DNA of 64,000 bases from Eubacterium sp. (lineage in GTDB: Bacteria; Bacillota; Clostridia; Oscillospirales; Acutalibacteraceae), in assembly GCA_017446095.1 (NCBI GenBank), contig JAFSRN010000019.1, positions 1 through 64,000 of the forward strand. Direction: 5' to 3'. Shown in pieces: positions 59,085-64,000 of this stretch. Under the pieces are notes generated by a model. It was not told the DNA's origin. It searched no databases and worked only from the letters and a program-made list of their open reading frames with translations. Numbering within the stretch: the first letter of the stretch is position 1; each line of letters begins with the position of its first letter. A program made the position numbers and the translations under genes.

Positions 59085-60693
59085 GCGTTATTTCCTCCTG
59101 ATATCTGGACGGCGTTACAAAAACGATGTTTACATCATTTTTAATATCTTTAAAAAATCGTCTTGCATAGTTATTAAGCGATTCAGCCTTGTTCCTGAGA
59201 AATGAGTATTCTTTATCAGTATCAAAGTAATTTACACTATCTGCATTGTATCCGTCCAGCCCTGCAAGTGCGACTGTATTACAATTCATTCTTTTGAGTA
59301 TGCGAAGCAGCATACACATTGAATTATCCGGGAACTCTGCTTCGGTATCAATCAGAGAACTGTAATTAAATACATATTCAAATTCGGTACTTGTTTTTGT
59401 CAGATTTGAAGAAGCAATGATTTTGACTGCCTTATTTCGCTCTTCACACATCTTTGTTGCAGACTGAACAAATCTGCCGCTGTTTGTAAAGAAAACATAG
59501 TCAGGCGAATACCTGTCAGGGAAATAGTTGATAGAAATAATAACCGGGTTTTCCCTGTCTATGTACTCTTTTATCTTGTCTTCATATTTTACAACGCTTG
59601 ATGCAGGTCCGATAACAAGTATTTTTTTGTTTTTCAATTCCTGCTCAAGCGCATTAAACGACTTACTGTCGTCGCACTCATTCTTCTGATAGTCCAAATA
59701 GAGTTGTTCAACAAGTTTTAAGTTCTTTGACAGTTTTTCCTCTTCGGGAATCCTCTGCAAAATCTCGTTAATAGCTGTCACCGAAAGAGTGCGCTTGTTC
59801 ATAAGAAAAGAAACATAGTTTGGATGGCACTGATTTGAAGCGGCGATATAGTAAAACAGCTGATATCCCCATGGTGACTTCTTCTGAAATTCAAGAATAC
59901 TTGAAGTAATTGCTTCCTGCATTTCGGTGATTTTGTAATTCTTACCCATCTCATCGTTCATATACATAGCAATCAGTTCAACGGGCGCATTACCTGCGCT
60001 TTTTCCCATACCGTAGAGTGAACCGTCAACAAATACGTGTCTGTCAATTCCGCTCTTGAGGACTGTCGTAGCGTTAATATATCCCAACTGAAAATTGTTG
60101 TGTGCATGAAAACCTAAAGCAATGCTTTTATCAAGATTGCTGTCAATAATATTAAGGATGTGAGTAAGCTTGCCCGGATTCAGCAATCCGTATGTATCAA
60201 CCATAGAAATAGCATACGGCTTGATATCGTTTGCGAGTTTAACCACTTCTTTTAACTCATCGTCAGTATAACTTGAAACAGATACAAGCTGAGCAAAAAC
60301 GAGGTATCCTAACTCTTTTAACTGACGGCAAAAATCCATAGCGGGATACATAATATCCTTTTTAAAGATAACTCTTATACCGTCAAGAAAGCATTCAGAA
60401 CACGGCTGAATATTCTGCAAACCGCACGTTCCGTAGTCAATCATTGCAACTACAGTTGTGTTCTTTTTATCAAACTTATCGAATATCTTATTTAAGCTTT
60501 CTGTATCTGGCATTATACATGAGTCCGTATTAAAGTCCACACGCTCGTCAAGAAAGCCGATTTCTATCATTTCAGTGCCCGAGTTAACAACTCTGTTGAA
60601 GATGTTAACTATATTATCGTGACCGAAACACCAATTGTTTATGTATCCGCCGTCGCGAAGGGTGCAGTCTAGTAAACTAACTTTTGAACTCAT
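59074..60693 (-). CDS. DRE-TIM (HMGL-like) aldolase with extra C-terminal domain
   Basis: A 539-residue protein. Residues 1 to about 300 are a DRE-TIM barrel: D-C-T-L-R-D-G-G (9-16) with catalytic Arg13 and metal-binding Asp14, F-H-A-H-N-N metal site and V-D-G-S-L-Y-G-M-G-K-S-A-G-N-A-P loop. This is the 4-hydroxy-2-oxovalerate aldolase/HMG-CoA lyase superfamily. Residues about 355-539 form a separate alpha/beta domain starting K-K-I-L-V-I-G-P-A-S-S, which resembles MptE/DUF115-like nucleotide-binding folds; I cannot name it. It probably makes or cleaves a 2-oxo acid used by the adjacent ThDP enzyme. Confidence 0.82.
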   Translation of the reverse strand: MSSKVSLLDCTLRDGGYINNWCFGHDNIVNIFNRVVNSGTEMIEIGFLDERVDFNTDSCIMPDTESLNKIFDKFDKKNTTVVAMIDYGTCGLQNIQPCSECFLDGIRVIFKKDIMYPAMDFCRQLKELGYLVFAQLVSVSSYTDDELKEVVKLANDIKPYAISMVDTYGLLNPGKLTHILNIIDSNLDKSIALGFHAHNNFQLGYINATTVLKSGIDRHVFVDGSLYGMGKSAGNAPVELIAMYMNDEMGKNYKITEMQEAITSSILEFQKKSPWGYQLFYYIAASNQCHPNYVSFLMNKRTLSVTAINEILQRIPEEEKLSKNLKLVEQLYLDYQKNECDDSKSFNALEQELKNKKILVIGPASSVVKYEDKIKEYIDRENPVIISINYFPDRYSPDYVFFTNSGRFVQSATKMCEERNKAVKIIASSNLTKTSTEFEYVFNYSSLIDTEAEFPDNSMCMLLRILKRMNCNTVALAGLDGYNADSVNYFDTDKEYSFLRNKAESLNNYARRFFKDIKNDVNIVFVTPSRYQEEITHDC

Positions 60694-61181
60694 TTAATTA
60701 CCTCTTCACTCTCTTTTTGTCTGTATGCCCAGAATTTGTTTAATAGGAAATTTATCGGTATGGATATTACCAGGTTCAGTATCGGTACCGCGTAGCCTGC
60801 AATTTTATCTGCGGTCAGATTGAGTCCGAATGATGCTATCGGCGCTACAAGTACCGTGCAGAACCTTTCTATGTGTATAATATTCAGCCACAAAAACGTA
60901 AGCGCTTCCGCAAGGAAAAGGCCTGTAAAGCTGTAGGAAATATACGTTTTTATAAGCACCTGGTACCACTTGCGTTTTTCCTTATCCTCACTCTCTTTAA
61001 ACACAAATTTGTTATTGAGCAGGTAGGAAACAAAAACGCTTATAACAAATGCAGGAATGTTGCATATCAACGGCGTTACGCCAAGATAAAACAACAGCGA
61101 ATAAATCGAATATGAAGTAAGCGTGTTTACTACGCCTACCATACCGAACTTAATGAACTGAATCAATGATTTTGATTTCAT
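60690..61181 (-). CDS. GtrA-family membrane protein
   Basis: A 163-residue, four-helix protein starting L-I-Q-F-I-K-F-G-M-V-G-V-V-N-T, the GtrA signature. GtrA proteins are thought to flip undecaprenyl-phosphate-linked sugars made by GtrB. The charged K-E-S-E-D-K-E-K-R-K loop follows helix 2. It overlaps the aldolase start by four bases (ATGA). Its partner GtrB is 5 kb further down the same operon. Confidence 0.9.
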   Translation of the reverse strand: MKSKSLIQFIKFGMVGVVNTLTSYSIYSLLFYLGVTPLICNIPAFVISVFVSYLLNNKFVFKESEDKEKRKWYQVLIKTYISYSFTGLFLAEALTFLWLNIIHIERFCTVLVAPIASFGLNLTADKIAGYAVPILNLVISIPINFLLNKFWAYRQKESEEVIK

Positions 61182-61187
61182 ATAAGG

Positions 61188-62516
61188 TTAATCCTTTAGT
61201 GCCTCTTTGATAGTTTTTGCCATGTAGTCGAGCTTGGCGTCGGTCATGCCGGGGTAAACGCCGATCCAGAAGGAGTTTGCCATTACGCGGTCGGTGACGG
61301 CAAGGTCGCCGATAACGCGGTATTTGTCCGTTGCGCGAATGTCGTCAAATACGGGCTGGCGCACAATGTTGCCGGAAAACAGCATCCTCGTCTGCACGCC
61401 GTGCTCCTCGCAGTACTGCACAACCTTGTTTTTTGACACGCCGTCGCGGCAGGTTACGATGAAGCCGAACCACGACGGGTCGCTGCCCTGCTGCGCCTGC
61501 GGCAGAATGAGCTTGTCCTCAACGTCTTTGAGGCTGTTGTACAACCTATCAAAATTGTATCTGCGCCTTGATGCGAAGGACGGGAATTTGTCAAGCTGCG
61601 CGCAGCCGATTGCCGCCTGCATTTCGGTCGCCTTGAGGTTAAAGCCGAAGTGGCTGTAAACGTACTTGTGGTCGTAGCCCTGCGGCAGTTCGCCGTACTG
61701 GCCGTCAAAGCGGTGACCGCATAGGTTGTCCACGCCCGACGGACAAGCGCAATCCCTGCCCCAGTCGCGCATTGAGCGCGCAATCTTGTGCAGCAGCGGA
61801 TTGTTTGTGTACACGGCGCCGCCTTCGCCCATTGTCATATGGTGCGGCGGATAAAAGCTTGATGTGCCGATATCGCCGAACGTGCCTGTCAGCCCCGTTC
61901 TGCCGTCAAGCGTGTATTCGCTGCCGAGCGCGTCGCAGTTATCCTCAATCAGCCAGAGGTTGTGCCTGTCGCAGAACTCCTTGACCGCCTTAATATCAAA
62001 CGGATTGCCGAGCGTGTGCGCGAGCATAACCGCCTTTGTTTTGGGCGAATAGGCCGCCTCAAGCTGCGTGGGGTCAATGTTGTATTCGGGAATTGTGATG
62101 TCAACAAACACAGGCACTGCGCCGTACTGAATGATAGGCGCAACCGTTGTCGGGAAGCCTGCCGCTACCGTGATAACCTCGTCGCCGCGGTTGATTCTGC
62201 GCTCTTTGAGCAGCGGCGAAGTGAGCATTGCAAAGGCAAGCAGGTTTGCCGATGAGCCGGAGTTGACAAGCGACACGTATTTTACGCCGAGGTACTTTGC
62301 AAGCTTGTCCTCAAACTCCGCGCAGTATCTGCCTGACGTGAGCCAGAAATCAAGCGCGCTGTCAACAAGGTTTACGATTTCCTTTTCGTCATAAACTCTT
62401 GAAGCATAGGGTATGCGGTCGCCCTCGGTGTACGGCTTTTCAGTCATATATGTATTGTAATATTCGCGGATTTGGTCAAAAATCTTTTCGCGTGCGTCTT
62501 GCTGTGATTTATCCAT
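61188..62516 (-). CDS. rfbH: CDP-4-keto-6-deoxy-D-glucose 3-dehydrase (E1)
   Basis: Removes the C3 hydroxyl of CDP-4-keto-6-deoxyglucose, with a reductase, on the way to 3,6-dideoxysugars. The 442-residue PMP-dependent protein belongs to the DegT fold. The PLP lysine is replaced by histidine in F-Y-P-P-H-H-M-T-M-G-E-G-G (H225 by position), the E1 hallmark. C256-x-C258-x7-C266 matches three of the [2Fe-2S] ligands. It starts two bases after the rfbG stop. The reductase E3 (RfbI/DdhD) is not in this window. Confidence 0.95.
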   Translation of the reverse strand: MDKSQQDAREKIFDQIREYYNTYMTEKPYTEGDRIPYASRVYDEKEIVNLVDSALDFWLTSGRYCAEFEDKLAKYLGVKYVSLVNSGSSANLLAFAMLTSPLLKERRINRGDEVITVAAGFPTTVAPIIQYGAVPVFVDITIPEYNIDPTQLEAAYSPKTKAVMLAHTLGNPFDIKAVKEFCDRHNLWLIEDNCDALGSEYTLDGRTGLTGTFGDIGTSSFYPPHHMTMGEGGAVYTNNPLLHKIARSMRDWGRDCACPSGVDNLCGHRFDGQYGELPQGYDHKYVYSHFGFNLKATEMQAAIGCAQLDKFPSFASRRRYNFDRLYNSLKDVEDKLILPQAQQGSDPSWFGFIVTCRDGVSKNKVVQYCEEHGVQTRMLFSGNIVRQPVFDDIRATDKYRVIGDLAVTDRVMANSFWIGVYPGMTDAKLDYMAKTIKEALKD

Positions 62517-62518
62517 AG

Positions 62519-63571
62519 TTACTGTATTCTTTCTAAAAATTCGTTAATCTGTGCGCTGCAGACAGCGTTAACATCGCCGCCTGCGGCATAAACCTTTGTC
62601 CATTCAACAACCTTTTGCAGCGCCGTGCCGATGTTCCAGACAGGCTTCCAGTTGAATGTTGATTTCAGTTTTGCGGTGTCAAGGCGTAGGAAGCCTGCTT
62701 CGTGAACTGCGTTTTCTTCGCTGACGTTTTTCCATGCCGCGCCGTCGCCGTAATGCGTGCAGAAAATGTCGCAGAGTTCGCCTGTTGTGATGCAGTCGGT
62801 ATCATCGGGTCCGACGTTGTAGTAGCCTGAAAAACCGCTGTTTTCGTACTGCTTCATTGCGATCAGAAGGTAAACGTAAAGCGGCTCAAGAACGTGCTGG
62901 AACGGGCGCGTTGAGTAAGGATTTCTAACAATAATCTCCTCACCCTTCATAACCGCGCGCACGCTGTCCGGCACAATGCGGTCGTTTGCAAAGTCGCCGC
63001 CGCCTATAACGTTGCCTGCCCTTGCGGTGGAAACGGCAACACCCTGCGCGTTAAGGAACGACTTCTGATACGAGTGCGTAACAAGTTCAGAGCACGACTT
63101 GCTGTTTGAGTACGGGTCGTAGCCGTCAAGCTTCATATCCTCGGTAAAAGCGATGTTCAAATCCTCATTTTCGTACACCTTATCGGTGGTGACGTTGAGG
63201 AAGGATTTTACGCTGTCGGTCTGCCTGATACATTCGCAGACGTTGACCGTGCCCATAACGTTAACGTCGTATGTGTAGCGCGGCATCTTGTAACTGTCGC
63301 GCACAATCGGCTGCGCCGCAAGGTGGAATACAACCTCGGGCTTAAAGTCGTCGAAAACAGATTTAAGTTTGTCAAAATCGCGGATATCTGCGATTACGGA
63401 ATTAATCGGCAAATCCAGCATACCGAACAGGCTTGGCTCGGTGGGCGGTTCAAGCGCATAGCCCGTAACCTCTGCGCCGAGCATGGTAAGCATTTTGCAC
63501 AGCCACGCGCCCTTAAAGCCCGTATGCCCCGTAACAAGCACACGCTTGCCGCTGTAAAATGATAAATCCAT
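62519..63571 (-). CDS. rfbG: CDP-glucose 4,6-dehydratase
   Basis: Makes CDP-4-keto-6-deoxy-D-glucose with bound NAD. A 350-residue extended SDR with G-H-T-G-F-K-G (15-21), T-T-D-K-V-Y and Y-S-N-S-K active-site block (Y-x3-K), and the S-T-R-P-F-Q-H-V-L-E-P segment specific to CDP-glucose enzymes. It lies directly after rfbF with no gap. Confidence 0.95.
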   Translation of the reverse strand: MDLSFYSGKRVLVTGHTGFKGAWLCKMLTMLGAEVTGYALEPPTEPSLFGMLDLPINSVIADIRDFDKLKSVFDDFKPEVVFHLAAQPIVRDSYKMPRYTYDVNVMGTVNVCECIRQTDSVKSFLNVTTDKVYENEDLNIAFTEDMKLDGYDPYSNSKSCSELVTHSYQKSFLNAQGVAVSTARAGNVIGGGDFANDRIVPDSVRAVMKGEEIIVRNPYSTRPFQHVLEPLYVYLLIAMKQYENSGFSGYYNVGPDDTDCITTGELCDIFCTHYGDGAAWKNVSEENAVHEAGFLRLDTAKLKSTFNWKPVWNIGTALQKVVEWTKVYAAGGDVNAVCSAQINEFLERIQ

Positions 63572-64000
63572 TTAGTCCTCCCACGTTTTCCACGGCGCGT
63601 TGCCCGTGTTCCACAGTTTTTCAAGCATATCCATTTCGCGCTTGGTGTCCATACACTGCCAGAAGCCTTTGTAAATGTGGCTCATAAGCTCGCCGTTTTC
63701 GATAAGCTTTTCCATTGGCTCGCGCTCAAAGATAGTGTCGTCGCCCTCAATGTAATCAAAGATTTCGGGGTTGAGCACCATATAGCCTGCGTTAATCGGC
63801 GCGCGGTCGGAAATATTCTTTTCGCGGAACGACTTAACAGCGTTGTCGCCGCCGATATTAAGCACGCCCTTGCTCTGCTCAAGCATAGTTGCGGTGAGCG
63901 TTGCAATCCTGCCGTGACCTTTGTGGAACTCAACAAGCTCGCTGATATTAACGTCGCACACAGCGTCGCCGTAAGTCATCATAAACGTTTCGCCCTCAAC
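63572..64000 (-). CDS. rfbF: Glucose-1-phosphate cytidylyltransferase, C-terminal part (5' end outside window)
   Basis: Makes CDP-glucose from CTP and glucose 1-phosphate. The 142 codons in view start V-E-G-E-T-F-M-M-T-Y-G-D, which contains the Y-G-D metal/CTP site, followed by N-A-G-Y-M-V-L-N-P-E-I-F and G-F-W-Q-C-M-D-T-K-R-E, all typical of RfbF. The N-terminal half with the G-G-x-G-T-R nucleotide loop lies beyond the right edge. It is the most upstream gene visible in the glycan operon, so the promoter is also outside. Confidence 0.93.
   Translation of the reverse strand, partial: VEGETFMMTYGDAVCDVNISELVEFHKGHGRIATLTATMLEQSKGVLNIGGDNAVKSFREKNISDRAPINAGYMVLNPEIFDYIEGDDTIFEREPMEKLIENGELMSHIYKGFWQCMDTKREMDMLEKLWNTGNAPWKTWED

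Overview
The window comes from a spore-forming, anaerobic, Gram-positive member of Clostridia, most likely a gut Oscillospiraceae/Ruminococcaceae-type Firmicute. The support is: sporulation genes (CotF-type coat protein, a tepA-ylzJ-spoIIIE locus), Gram-positive wall genes (a complete dlt set, MurT/GatD, a FemAB transferase), fermentative genes (acetate kinase, a family-1 CoA-transferase), oxygen-sensitive radical SAM enzymes, perfect CIRCE control of groESL, and glycosidases that suit host or plant glycans (GH29, GH36, GH2). GC content is moderate, and GTG and TTG starts after strong Shine-Dalgarno sites are common. No phage, IS element, CRISPR array or rRNA was seen.

Layout. 1-3.9 kb: 3' part of ackA, then tmcAL and a translationally coupled cdaA-cdaR pair (c-di-AMP). 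3.9-9.8 kb: a secreted M14 peptidase, a lipoyl-less E2 acyltransferase, a CoA-transferase, two small spore-coat-type genes and an XRE/DUF2975 pair under a promoter bracketed by two palindromes. 9.9-21.6 kb: a secreted FN3 protein, hydrolases, an NSS transporter, a PARG-type macrodomain protein, a Tet(M)-like GTPase fused to a Rae1-type ribonuclease, a GH36 alpha-galactosidase and a zinc-ribbon membrane protein. 21.7-22.3 kb: tRNA-Ala, tRNA-Leu and a broken copy of the tRNA-Leu 5' end. 22.3-28.4 kb: ygiQ, spoIIIE, a degenerate uppP, ylzJ-like and tepA. 28.5-36.3 kb: femAB, an alanine racemase, an unknown anchored protein and a dlt operon in the order D-A-C-B. 36.5-38.7 kb: groESL, split by a repeat. 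38.8-46.3 kb: a tight six-gene operon (S26-like peptidase, ABC exporter, GH2, two secreted proteins, cyclophilin). 46.4-53.2 kb: murT-gatD, an IMPase and a TIGR01212 radical SAM protein, GH29 and a GPH transporter. 53.2-64 kb: a ten-gene surface-glycan operon read leftwards, starting with rfbF-rfbG-rfbH (CDP-4-keto-3,6-dideoxyhexose route), then GtrA, a DRE-TIM aldolase, a ThDP enzyme, a HAD phosphatase, an SDR, GtrB and a polytopic membrane protein.

Three things stand out. First, the GTPase-Rae1 fusion at 14.3-16.9 kb joins an A-site factor to an A-site mRNA nuclease in one chain. Second, the dideoxysugar operon carries an aldolase plus ThDP enzyme pair that suggests a branched-chain sugar. 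Third, two families of intergenic hairpin repeats lie between genes, several inside operons (including between groES and groEL). Their stems show compensatory base changes between copies, and one family carries the other as nested cargo.
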